Source of the DNA: Sphingopyxis sp. YR583
GTDB taxonomy: Bacteria > Pseudomonadota > Alphaproteobacteria > Sphingomonadales > Sphingomonadaceae
Length of the DNA stretch: 64,000 bases
Direction: 5' to 3'
Assembly: GCF_900108295.1 (NCBI RefSeq)
Contig: NZ_FNWK01000001.1
Location: forward strand, 1,116,001 to 1,180,000
In this document: one piece after another, positions 1 through 7,845 of the stretch
Numbering within the stretch: position 1 is the stretch's first letter
Layout of the letters: every line of letters begins with the position of its first letter
The notes under the pieces: generated by a model
The model's database searches: none
Told to the model about the DNA's origin: nothing
What the model saw: only the letters and a program-made list of their open reading frames with translations
Program-made: the position numbers and the translations under genes

Positions 1-1033
1 CGGTCAACTCGACACCGATACGGCCTAGCACCTCGGTCCAGCCGTCGTGTACCAGGTCGATCTCCGGCGCCCGGCCGTTGAAGATATAATCGAAGTTCAT
101 CATCCGCTCACGCTGCCACCCCGCATCGAGCGACGCTGCCCAGCCCATGTCGGTCGTCCGGTTATCGCGAACGGGCACTGCGGCAGGAGTGCGCTGGAAG
201 ACATAGAGATGACCAGCGCTCGCACCGAGATGCGGGATGCACTGAACGGCGGTGGCCCCGGTCCCGATAATGCCGACGCGTTTGTCGGCCAGCCCGGTGA
301 GGCCACCGCTCGCATCACCGCCGGTGTAGGCATAGTCCCAACGGCTTGTGTGAAAGCTGTGCCCCGTGAAGCTTTCGATGCCGGGGATCGCCGGGAGGCG
401 CACGCTCTGGAGCACACCGGTGGCGACCATGACGTAGCGCGCCCCAATTCTGTCACCTTCGCTCGTTGTGATGAGCCAGCGACCCGCCGTCTCGTCCCAC
501 GTCAGCGCCTCGACCAGCGTCTGCAGCAACGCCTTTTCATAAAGGCCAAAACGCTCCGCGATCGAACGCGCATAGGAAAAAATCTCCGGGCCGCGCGCAT
601 ATTTGAGCGAGGGAACGTAGCCCATGTCCTCGAGCATCGGCATGTAGATATAGGATTCGATGTCGCACGAAGCGCCCGGGTAGCGGTTCCAGTACCAGAC
701 GCCGCCGAAGTCGCTGGCCTTGTCGATGACGATGAAGTCCGTGATGCCGCGCTTGGTCAGTTCCGCCGCCGTTTGCAGGCCCCCGAACCCCGCGCCGATG
801 ATCGCGACCTCAACGTCGCGAATGACGGGCGCGCGCTCAGACGCGTGGTCGGCATAGGGATCATCCAGATAGCGGGCGAGTTCTCCCTCGGGAGCCACAT
901 ATTGCCCGACCCCTGCCGCCGCGAGTCGCTTGTCGCGCTCGGTCCGGTAGCGATCCAGGAGATCGCCCTCACTAGCCACCGTCGATGCGGCCAAATCCGG
1001 ATCTCTTGCCAAGGATTCTGTGCCTTCGGTCAT
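1..1033 (-). CDS. Flavin-containing monooxygenase, Baeyer-Villiger type (3' end beyond window)
   Basis: This reads leftward from an ATG at 1033 and runs off the window, so only the first 344 residues are visible. An FAD dinucleotide-binding GAGFGG lies at residues 80-85, a second (NADPH) GTGATA at 257-262, and between them FTGHSFHTSRWD at 222-233, which fits the Baeyer-Villiger fingerprint FxGxxxHxxxW(P/D). Enzymes of this family use NADPH and O2 to turn ketones into esters or lactones. About 70 residues precede the FAD fold, as in cyclopentadecanone- or steroid-type enzymes rather than short cyclohexanone ones. GGGAGCGAGAG precedes the start. It has its own promoter carrying the CTCAWATGTAAAAA motif shared with the receptor gene beyond the TetR gene. 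The substrate is unknown; a cyclic ketone is an inference. Confidence 0.93.
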   Translation of the reverse strand, partial: MTEGTESLARDPDLAASTVASEGDLLDRYRTERDKRLAAAGVGQYVAPEGELARYLDDPYADHASERAPVIRDVEVAIIGAGFGGLQTAAELTKRGITDFIVIDKASDFGGVWYWNRYPGASCDIESYIYMPMLEDMGYVPSLKYARGPEIFSYARSIAERFGLYEKALLQTLVEALTWDETAGRWLITTSEGDRIGARYVMVATGVLQSVRLPAIPGIESFTGHSFHTSRWDYAYTGGDASGGLTGLADKRVGIIGTGATAVQCIPHLGASAGHLYVFQRTPAAVPVRDNRTTDMGWAASLDAGWQRERMMNFDYIFNGRAPEIDLVHDGWTEVLGRIGVELT

Positions 1034-1073
1034 CTCTCGCTCCCATCTGGAAAGCGCCGTATCAGCGCTTCAT

Positions 1074-1122
1074 GTTTTTACATATGAGTGCAGTGATAAC
1101 CGTATATGAATAATCGAGTCAA
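1074..1122 (-). promoter_or_regulatory. Predicted promoter and operator of the monooxygenase gene
   Basis: On the minus strand TTGACT (1122-1117) is followed after 18 bases by TATCAC (1098-1093), a fair sigma-70 promoter. Four bases further on is CTCATATGTAAAAAC (1088-1074), which nearly repeats CTCAAATGTAAAAAG at 2535-2549 in the receptor promoter at almost the same distance from its -35 box (34 versus 35 bases). The motif would cover the transcription start, as a repressor site often does. Binding by the neighbouring double-TetR protein is inferred. Confidence 0.55.
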
Positions 1123-1186
1123 GCAGGCACGCTTTCGGGACCATCGCGGCGCGATGCCAGAGAGGCGAATCAATCGAGGAATTGGG

Positions 1187-2434
1187 TTAGATCGGGAGGA
1201 GACCCACGCGGTATAGCTCGGCGAGTTCGAGCGGCGCAGCGGCACGCTCCGCCTCACTAAGCGTATCGAACCACTTCGGCAGCCATTCAAAACCGCCCGG
1301 ATTGGCTGCAACGAGGGCGCGGGCATCGAGCGACCGCACCGTTTGCTCGGCCTGACCCTGCGCATGAATGTCGAGGAAGGTATCCATGAGGAAGTTCGTC
1401 GACTGGTCGATTTCCTCGCGCACCGAGACCGGAAGGGCTTCGATGCCGGTCAACGGCGACAGCGGGGCGCTCCCTTCCATCAGGCTGGCTTGGGCAAACG
1501 CATAATTGGCGGCCATGATCGCCGCGATCCGGGGGCCGTCATAATCGCGTGCCGCGCGCATAACCGCCTCGTAATGACGAAAGGAGCGTCGATAGCATTC
1601 GGCGACCAAGGTCTCCTTGTCGCCCAGATTATGATAGATCACCTTCTTCGTGACCCCGACGCGCGTGGCGATTTCGTCGAGTGAGGTCGCATCGACCCCC
1701 TTCAGGTTGAAGAGCCACGAGGCCGCGCCCAACAGCGCCTCCTGCTTCGCCGCAGCCACCGCCTGCCCGTCGAACAGATTCACGTCGGGGACGTGGCCGA
1801 GAGCAATATCGATCGGACGAAATTCAACAGTCGAGCGGCGATCGGTCGCAACACCCTCGCGAAGGATGGCTTTCAGCGCCTCGACCAGATCGCGGTGGGA
1901 GAGGCTCTCGTTGCTCCGCCACTGGCGCGCGATCGGAACCCACAATACGAGTCCCAAGATGGCGGGGGCGATGATGCTGGCGCGGCATTCGCGTAGTTCT
2001 CCGCGGGCCGCGCCCGCCGCGAGCAGAGCCGCGATGCCGGCTTTGACGGTTTGGAAACGGCTACTGATGACGGCACGCCGCTCGGGTGCGAGATAGGCGA
2101 GATCGCTGATCGCAGCGAGTTCGGGCGCATCATCTGCCAGCAGCGAATCGACAAAGCGCAGCAGCTTTACCGTGGCATCGCCGCCAGCCGCTTCCGCAGC
2201 GGCAAGTTCCTTCCCCATCGCCTCGCACGTGCGCTGATAGCTTTGGAATACGAGATCTTCCTGATCTTCGAAATAATAATAAAGGGCGGCGCGCGATACC
2301 CCCAGGCGGGCCGCGACCACCGGAAGCGATGCGTTTGAAACGCCGTGACTGTTCAGCGTCCGCGCCGCTTCCTCCATAACGCGCTCGCGCTTCGAACCCT
2401 TGGATACACGGACCTTGGCGGTTTGGCTGGACAT
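1187..2434 (-). CDS. Tandem (double-unit) TetR-family transcriptional regulator
   Basis: The product of about 415 residues is roughly twice the normal TetR length and has two TetR DNA-binding segments. The first (about residues 10-60) ends in the recognition-helix signature SRAALYYYF; the second (about 225-275) has the corresponding TKKVIYHNL. Each is followed by a helical region of ligand-domain size, so a single chain may mimic a TetR dimer. The start at 2434 is chosen because AAGAG precedes it and the protein begins MSSQTAK; an in-frame ATG at 2449 has no ribosome site. It lies between the monooxygenase and the first TonB receptor, whose promoters share a motif, so it is the obvious candidate regulator of both. 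The effector is unknown. Confidence 0.9.
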   Translation of the reverse strand: MSSQTAKVRVSKGSKRERVMEEAARTLNSHGVSNASLPVVAARLGVSRAALYYYFEDQEDLVFQSYQRTCEAMGKELAAAEAAGGDATVKLLRFVDSLLADDAPELAAISDLAYLAPERRAVISSRFQTVKAGIAALLAAGAARGELRECRASIIAPAILGLVLWVPIARQWRSNESLSHRDLVEALKAILREGVATDRRSTVEFRPIDIALGHVPDVNLFDGQAVAAAKQEALLGAASWLFNLKGVDATSLDEIATRVGVTKKVIYHNLGDKETLVAECYRRSFRHYEAVMRAARDYDGPRIAAIMAANYAFAQASLMEGSAPLSPLTGIEALPVSVREEIDQSTNFLMDTFLDIHAQGQAEQTVRSLDARALVAANPGGFEWLPKWFDTLSEAERAAAPLELAELYRVGLLPI

Positions 2435-2481
2435 GCTTCTCTTCACCATAAGCGGGCTTTTACGTCAATCGCTCAGGCGGC

Positions 2482-2550
2482 ACCCATTTGTAAAAACTAT
2501 TGACTCATATTTTGCGTTGTGATGTAGATGTGCCCTCAAATGTAAAAAGT
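2482..2550 (+). promoter_or_regulatory. Predicted promoter of TonB receptor with two copies of a candidate operator
   Basis: TTGACT (2500-2505), a 17-base spacer and a weak TGTAGA (2523-2528) form a likely promoter. A copy of the motif, CCATTTGTAAAAAC, lies just upstream of the -35 box (about 2484-2496) and a second, CTCAAATGTAAAAAG, just after the -10 box (2535-2549). The second matches the site in the monooxygenase promoter at 13 of 15 bases and sits at the same relative position. Two sites flanking the promoter would suit repression by a protein with two DNA-binding units. Confidence 0.55.
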
Positions 2551-2596
2551 CGGGGATGCATCATCATCCGACACTTCGGGTGAGGAGAATTCGACC

Positions 2597-4777
2597 ATGC
2601 CAAGTTTCCGCAATCGCCTTCTGTGCGCCGCCGCTGCGATGGCGCTCCCCTTTCCAGTCTTCGCGCAGGAGGCGGATACCGGTGCCGAAGACGTCAACGC
2701 GGGCGATATCGTCGTCACGGCGCAGAAGCGCTCGCAGTCCATCCAGCAAGTCCCCGCCGCCATCTTGGCGCTGAACTCGGAGATGCTCGAAGACCGCGGC
2801 ATTTCAACCGCCGCAGGGCTGCAGTTCAGTGTGCCCAGCACCCAGATCGGTAATCTGCTTGGCCAGACATCGGTGACGATCCGCGGTGTTGGCCTCAACC
2901 AAGGCGCGCCTGGCGTGGCGATCCATGTCGATGGCGTCTATCAGCCGCGCCCCTCGATGGGCGATTTGCTCCAGATCGATCTCGAGCGGGTCGAAGTTTT
3001 GCGCGGCCCCCAAGGAACGCTCTACGGCCGCAACGCCAATGGCGGGGCGGTAAATTTCATCACCAAAGCACCGACCGACGAATATGAAGGCTATCTGCTC
3101 GCAAGCTACGCCAACTATGACGAGGCGCGTGTGCAGGGAATGGTCAATGTTCCGCTTGGCGAGAACATTCGGGGCCGCGTTGTACTCGACTGGAACCGGC
3201 GCGGCGACGGCTTCGTCAAGAATATCGTCGCCGGCGGGCAGGATCTCGATCGCGGGCGCACCTTTTCGGGCCGTGTGCGCTTCGACATGGATATCACGCC
3301 CGATTTCGAGCTGAGCCTCGCCACAACCTTTCTCGACGGCACGGGCCCGACGCAATATTTCGTTCTCCACAACCCGCCGACGACACCGGTGGTGTCGGTC
3401 AATCCGGCGCTCGCCTCCGCCTCCTATTCGTTCGAGCCGTGGCGCACGGCCGCCAACGATCCGGTCAACACCGAACGAAGGCTGTCGATGAGTTCGGCGA
3501 CCGCGACCTGGTCGCTCGGCGATGTCACGCTGAAATCGATCAGCGCCTACACGACGCTTCGCGACGACTCGCTGGCCGATGACGACGGGATCAACGTCTC
3601 GATCTTCCCGGCGCGCCGCTTCTATGACTCGAAGAGCTTTTCGCAGGAACTGAATGTCGGCGCGAGCTTCGACGCTGCCGATGTCGTCGCGGGCCTTTAC
3701 TATCTCAAGGACAGCTACAAGCACATCCTCGACTACGACCTGCTGGAAGGCGTGGCACCGCTGTCACCGCTCGGCCTGCCGCCGGGAAGCGACCTCGTGT
3801 TCGACGTTCGCGATTACGACACGAGCGTCAACGCGGCCTTCGCCGACGTCACGGTCCGGCCGGTCGGCGATCTCAGCCTGATCGCCGGCATCCGCTACTC
3901 CGAGGAAAAGCAGACGCAGGTCCAGCGCAACACGATCTCAATCGGCACGTTTGCGACGATCGAGACCTGTCCGCTGACGACAAACGAAGCAAAATTCACC
4001 TCGACGACGCCGCGCATCGGCGCGCGCTATGAATTTTCGCCATCGGCCAACGCCTATGCGACGTTCTCGAAAGGCTACAAGGCGGGCGGCTTTAACCTCA
4101 ATGCGTGCAGCAACCAGTTCAATCCCGAAAAGCTCGATTCCTATGAGGTCGGGCTGAAGACCCGGCTTCTCGACCGCACGCTGACGCTCAACCTCTCGGC
4201 CTTCTATTACGATTATACCGATCTCCAGATCAGCCAGGTCGTCGGGCTTGCCCGCTTCATCACCAACGCGGCTGCGGCAACGATCAAGGGCGCCGAGCTC
4301 GAAGCCGACTGGCAGCCGAACGAGCATTGGTCGATCAACGCCAATGCGACCTATCTTGATGCGACCTACAAGCGCTTCTCGAACACCGACGGGCTCGATC
4401 CTGCCGCCGGCGTGCAGCTGCTCGACGGCAATCGGCTCAACGAAGCGCCAAAATTCTCGGGCAATCTCGGCATCGCCTACCGTACCGCCGCGAGCGATCA
4501 CGGCCGCTTCACGATCCGCACCGACTTGAGCTACCGCAGCAAATATTATCTCCGCGAGTTCAACGGCCCGCTCGACACCCAGGAAGCCTTCGCGCTGATC
4601 AATGCCGGGCTCATCTGGGACAGCCCGGACGAGCGTTTCCGCGTCCGGCTCTTCGTCAACAACCTGACGAACAAGGCCTATGTCGCACGAATGGACTCGT
4701 CCGACAATTTTGGCGCGCGCTTCATCTCGTGGAACGCGCCGCGCCAATATGGTGTCGAACTCCGCACCAACTTCTGA
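2597..4777 (+). CDS. TonB-dependent outer-membrane receptor (no signalling domain)
   Basis: A 726-residue receptor. It begins with a signal peptide (cleavage near VFAQ, residue 24), then a TonB-box-like DIVVTAQKR (about 37-45), a plug domain with the conserved RGPQGTLYGRNANGGAVNF segment, and a 22-strand-type barrel ending in phenylalanine (RTNF). GAGGAG lies nine bases before the ATG. It lacks the N-terminal STN domain of the receptors at 18-28 kb, so it probably does not signal to an ECF sigma factor. Sphingomonads use such receptors for carbohydrates, aromatics and other bulky substrates as well as iron chelates. Linkage to the monooxygenase, double TetR and acyl-CoA dehydrogenase suggests it imports the substrate of that pathway. 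Confidence 0.93.
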   Translation: MPSFRNRLLCAAAAMALPFPVFAQEADTGAEDVNAGDIVVTAQKRSQSIQQVPAAILALNSEMLEDRGISTAAGLQFSVPSTQIGNLLGQTSVTIRGVGLNQGAPGVAIHVDGVYQPRPSMGDLLQIDLERVEVLRGPQGTLYGRNANGGAVNFITKAPTDEYEGYLLASYANYDEARVQGMVNVPLGENIRGRVVLDWNRRGDGFVKNIVAGGQDLDRGRTFSGRVRFDMDITPDFELSLATTFLDGTGPTQYFVLHNPPTTPVVSVNPALASASYSFEPWRTAANDPVNTERRLSMSSATATWSLGDVTLKSISAYTTLRDDSLADDDGINVSIFPARRFYDSKSFSQELNVGASFDAADVVAGLYYLKDSYKHILDYDLLEGVAPLSPLGLPPGSDLVFDVRDYDTSVNAAFADVTVRPVGDLSLIAGIRYSEEKQTQVQRNTISIGTFATIETCPLTTNEAKFTSTTPRIGARYEFSPSANAYATFSKGYKAGGFNLNACSNQFNPEKLDSYEVGLKTRLLDRTLTLNLSAFYYDYTDLQISQVVGLARFITNAAAATIKGAELEADWQPNEHWSINANATYLDATYKRFSNTDGLDPAAGVQLLDGNRLNEAPKFSGNLGIAYRTAASDHGRFTIRTDLSYRSKYYLREFNGPLDTQEAFALINAGLIWDSPDERFRVRLFVNNLTNKAYVARMDSSDNFGARFISWNAPRQYGVELRTNF

Positions 4778-4792
4778 TCCCTGTCGCCTCTA

Positions 4793-4820
4793 GCGGGGGA
4801 GCGGTGAGCTCCCCCCCGCA
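4793..4820 (+). terminator. GC-rich hairpin after the receptor gene
   Basis: GCGGGGGAGC pairs with GCTCCCCCCCGC across a GGTGA loop, with a small bulge. There is no T run, so it may be an attenuator, an mRNA-stabilising hairpin or a weak terminator between the receptor and the acyl-CoA dehydrogenase 24 bases further on. Confidence 0.4.
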
Positions 4821-4843
4821 GCTAAGCGGATGATCTCATACAA

Positions 4844-6022
4844 ATGACGACAACAGCCTTCGACTGGGCCGACCCGTTCGGTTTTGATGCCCAGCTTTCA
4901 AGCGAAGAGCGCATGATGCGCGAAGTGGCGCAGGACTATGCCCATGATCGGCTGCTGCCTCGGGTAGTCGATGCCTTCGCCAACGAAACGACCGACGTCG
5001 AAGTCTTTCGCGAACTGGGATCGCTCGGCCTGCTCGGCTCGACCGTTCCGGTCGAATATGGCGGAGCGGGCGCTTCCTATGTTGGATATGGGCTGATCGC
5101 GCGCGAGATCGAGCGGATCGATTCCGGCTACCGCTCGATGTTTTCGGTTCAGTCGAGCCTGGTGATGCACCCGATCCTTGCCTACGGCACGGAAGCACAG
5201 AAGCGGCGCTATCTCCCGAAACTTGCGGCCGGCGAATGGATCGGCTGTTTCGGCCTTACCGAACCCGATGCGGGATCGAACCCGTCGCAGATGCGATCGC
5301 GGGCCGATCGGGTCGATGGCGGCTACATCCTGAATGGCAGCAAGACATGGATCAGCAATGCGCCGATAGCCGATGTCTTCATTGTCTGGGCAAAGTGTAG
5401 TGAGACGAATGTCATTCGTGGCTTCGTCCTCGATCGCGGCGCCAAGGGCCTGTCAGCGACGAAGATCGACGGGAAGCTCAGCCTTCGGACTTCGATTACC
5501 GGCAGTATCCATCTCGACGGCGTGGAGGTGAGCGACGATGCGCTGCTTCCTAGCGTGACCGGCCTCGCAGGGCCGTTCGGCTGCCTCAACCGTGCCCGGT
5601 TCGGAATTGCCTGGGGCGCGGTCGGCGCAGCCGAAGCCTGCTATGCCGCCGCGCGCCAATATGGCCTCGAACGCGAGCAGTTCGGCCGGCCACTCGCCGC
5701 GACGCAGCTTTTCCAGAAGAAGCTCGCCGATATGGCGACACAGATCGCCTTCAATCTAGAAGCCTGCCTGCGCGTCGGCCGGAACATCGACGCGGACCGC
5801 ATGGTGCCCGAGCAGATTTCGATGATCAAGCGGGCCAATGTCGAACATGCCCTCGATATCGCGCGGGCGGCGCGTGACATGCACGGCGGCAACGGAATCG
5901 CCGGAGAATATCATGTGATGCGCCATCTGATGAACCTTGAGACTGTCAATACTTACGAGGGAACGCATGACGTTCACGCGCTTATCCTCGGGCGAGCAAT
6001 CACTGGAATATCAGCCTTTTAG
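4844..6022 (+). CDS. Acyl-CoA dehydrogenase, glutaryl-CoA dehydrogenase-like
   Basis: A 392-residue FAD-dependent acyl-CoA dehydrogenase of full family length. The [10 protein letters not shown] stretch (about residues 90-100) and the C-terminal [19 protein letters not shown] are typical of glutaryl-CoA dehydrogenase; the Glu in YEGTHD is the expected catalytic base. Such enzymes oxidise, and often decarboxylate, glutaryl-CoA using electron-transfer flavoprotein. Here it follows a TonB receptor by 66 bases and lies in a catabolic cluster, so it may act on a dicarboxylyl-CoA or ring-cleavage product rather than in lysine breakdown. The start has only a weak GCGGA upstream, so translation may depend on the preceding gene. 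Family assignment is firm, substrate is not. Confidence 0.9.
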   Translation: MTTTAFDWADPFGFDAQLSSEERMMREVAQDYAHDRLLPRVVDAFANETTDVEVFRELGSLGLLGSTVPVEYGGAGASYVGYGLIAREIERIDSGYRSMFSVQSSLVMHPILAYGTEAQKRRYLPKLAAGEWIGCFGLTEPDAGSNPSQMRSRADRVDGGYILNGSKTWISNAPIADVFIVWAKCSETNVIRGFVLDRGAKGLSATKIDGKLSLRTSITGSIHLDGVEVSDDALLPSVTGLAGPFGCLNRARFGIAWGAVGAAEACYAAARQYGLEREQFGRPLAATQLFQKKLADMATQIAFNLEACLRVGRNIDADRMVPEQISMIKRANVEHALDIARAARDMHGGNGIAGEYHVMRHLMNLETVNTYEGTHDVHALILGRAITGISAF

Positions 6023-6335
6023 ATGGTGGTTTCTGGCCGTTTTCGGACTGACCGCTATTGGGAAGCCAAAGCGGATAGCGGTCATTCAAGATCCGTTGAC
6101 AGATCGATTCTCTGCCTGGGGAAATTGGAATTATCCCTCCCAGCAAGATGCGCATAGACACGCTCTCTTATTTTGGTCAGGCTGTTAAAAGCAGACCAGG
6201 CAAAACGGTCTCGGCAGGAAAGCAAGGGCATCTGGACTAAGTGTTCGAACGTGATGGAGTGCGCATTTTAATGGTGATGGTGTCACGCCAGCCTTACCGA
6301 GAAGCTGGCCCTGCATATACGAAAGGGAACCGCCG
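6023..6335. other. Gene-free stretch between dehydrogenase and regulator
   Basis: No convincing coding frame lies here. It contains a dispersed repeat (6034-6065) and an overlapping inverted repeat with 9-base arms, GACCGCTAT (6050-6058) and ATAGCGGTC (6075-6083). That hairpin could act as a weak terminator for the dehydrogenase gene, though no T run follows. Confidence 0.5.
6034..6065 (+). repeat. Intergenic dispersed repeat, copy 1
   Basis: This 32-base segment starting TGGCCGTTTTCGGACTGACC matches 16052-16083 at 27 of 32 positions. Both copies are followed by an AAGCGGA...CATTC tail and both lie directly after the last gene of a leftmost or rightmost run in the catabolic region. The same type of sequence may recur elsewhere in the genome; it encodes nothing visible. 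Confidence 0.6.
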
Positions 6336-7196
6336 TTGACCGTCGCCCGGATCGATCGAGAAACGCTGTTCCGGCAGGTGTGGGACGTGCCGCTTCACGA
6401 GGTTGCAAAATCGCTCCGGATGACGGCGGGCGGCGCGGCAAAGCTTTGCGACCGGTTGCAGGTTCCGCGGCCGAACCGCAACTATTGGCGCCTTTCGGCG
6501 GCCGAGCGATGCGAAGCGCGACCGCCATACCTGCCCTCGCTCCAGTCGCCCACCGCGCCCGGCAGCGAGGCGGTGCCAGCGAACGGATTGGCCGGGAGGC
6601 GGCGGCTGCCGATCGAGGCGCGGCGCGCGCAAATGCTCGGCATCGCCGGCCGCATCTGCCTCGCGGAAGGGATCGACGAGGTCAGCCTCAATCGCGTCGC
6701 ACGCGAGGCGGGCATTTCCGAAGCGCAGGCGCATAATTGTTTCGCGCGGCGGATCGACATGCTGTCGGCGCTCGCGCGCCGCGAGATCGACGAATATGAG
6801 CGCTCGCGCCGCGGGGTCGTCCTGCGCGGGCGTGACCGCAATACGCAGATTGTCATGTCGACGGTCAATTATCTGAGCGAAGCGGGGCGCCGCGGGGCGC
6901 TTCTCCAGACGCTGCTGCTCGATCCCGAGGTGCGCGAGATCATGCGCGAGGAATTCGAGCGAACCCGCATTTCAGTGTCGAAGCCGATCGTCCAGGCGAT
7001 GGCATCGAGCTACGGCATGAGCGAGGAAGAGGCGTTCGGCAGCAACTGGATCGTCACTGCAATCAGCCTGCGCGCCGGCAGCCTCGTGTCCGCCGGGCGC
7101 CTGACGACGGAAAATGCGATCCGACTGTGCCTGCCGATGGTCATGGGTAGCATTCGAAGCCACGCCAAGTCGCATCCCCGCAGCCGCGACGCCTAG
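6336..7196 (+). CDS. TetR-family regulator with an extra N-terminal HTH-like domain
   Basis: A 286-residue protein with a TTG start at 6336, supported by AAAGGGA seven bases upstream. Residues about 8-52 (TLFRQVWDVPLHEVAKSL ... RPNRNYWRL) resemble a small HTH-like domain, common in alphaproteobacterial hypothetical proteins, with the pattern LYxxVWxxP...VA...G...L...C...IPxPxRxYW. Residues about 90-140 are a TetR DNA-binding domain (RMAGRICLAEG-like helix, then VAREAGISEAQAHNCF), followed by a TetR ligand region. The two domains in one chain are unusual. It converges on a second TetR gene and the two stop codons share the palindrome CTAG at 7193-7196. The target is unknown, but the neighbouring symporter and receptor are plausible. 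Confidence 0.82.
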   Translation: MTVARIDRETLFRQVWDVPLHEVAKSLRMTAGGAAKLCDRLQVPRPNRNYWRLSAAERCEARPPYLPSLQSPTAPGSEAVPANGLAGRRRLPIEARRAQMLGIAGRICLAEGIDEVSLNRVAREAGISEAQAHNCFARRIDMLSALARREIDEYERSRRGVVLRGRDRNTQIVMSTVNYLSEAGRRGALLQTLLLDPEVREIMREEFERTRISVSKPIVQAMASSYGMSEEEAFGSNWIVTAISLRAGSLVSAGRLTTENAIRLCLPMVMGSIRSHAKSHPRSRDA

Positions 7197-7804
7197 TTCG
7201 CGGGCCGGAGCTCGTCGATCGAGGCGGCGATCAGGCGCCGGCAAAGGCTCTCCGCCATATCGAACGAGACCTCGCCATTGCGGACGAGCCGCGCCCCCTC
7301 TTCGGGCACCGCCTGCAATATCTGCACGACCCCAAGCGCGTCATGCGCCGAATAGTTGAGTTCGCGCTGCGCCTTGCGCGCCAGACGACGATAGATGCTG
7401 TTTCCCAACCTGTGCATCGCCCCGTCGAGATTGCGCGCCAGCCACTTGTCGCGAAAGCAGAGCTCGATCGCAGCGCCATGGGCCACCACATGCTTAAGGT
7501 AGATCAGCGAACAATCGGTCATCGCGGACGCGAAGTCGGGGCGCTCGACGGCCGCCTCGATACCGGCAGCCGTCAGCAGTTCGGCATGTCGATCGAGCAC
7601 CGCCCGCAGGAGCGCCGCCGGATCGGCAAAATAGGAATAGACGAGCGAACGGCTGGTCCCGAGATCTCCCGCGATGTCGGCGGGCGAAATCCGGGCCGAG
7701 CGGCGAAGGTTGATCTGCCGGTCCGCCTCCTCGATCATCGTGACGGCGCGGTCCGCCGCCTTCATCCGCGTATGCCCCTCGCTGCGTTGCCCCATATCGT
7801 CCAT
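7193..7804 (-). CDS. TetR-family transcriptional regulator
   Basis: A regulator of about 203 residues. Its N-terminal HTH includes ISPADIAGDLGTSRSLVYSYFADPAALLRAV in pieces consistent with TetR (SRSLVYSYF recognition helix). The ATG at 7804 is preceded by AGGA at seven bases; a GTG three bases upstream is less likely. It starts 41 bases after the end of the symporter gene on the same strand and may be co-transcribed with it. Its end overlaps the convergent regulator by four bases. Confidence 0.88.
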   Translation of the reverse strand: MDDMGQRSEGHTRMKAADRAVTMIEEADRQINLRRSARISPADIAGDLGTSRSLVYSYFADPAALLRAVLDRHAELLTAAGIEAAVERPDFASAMTDCSLIYLKHVVAHGAAIELCFRDKWLARNLDGAMHRLGNSIYRRLARKAQRELNYSAHDALGVVQILQAVPEEGARLVRNGEVSFDMAESLCRRLIAASIDELRPAN

Positions 7805-7845
7805 CACCGGTTCCTAGCGCGGCGACCGCGCAATGCAAATTCCGC

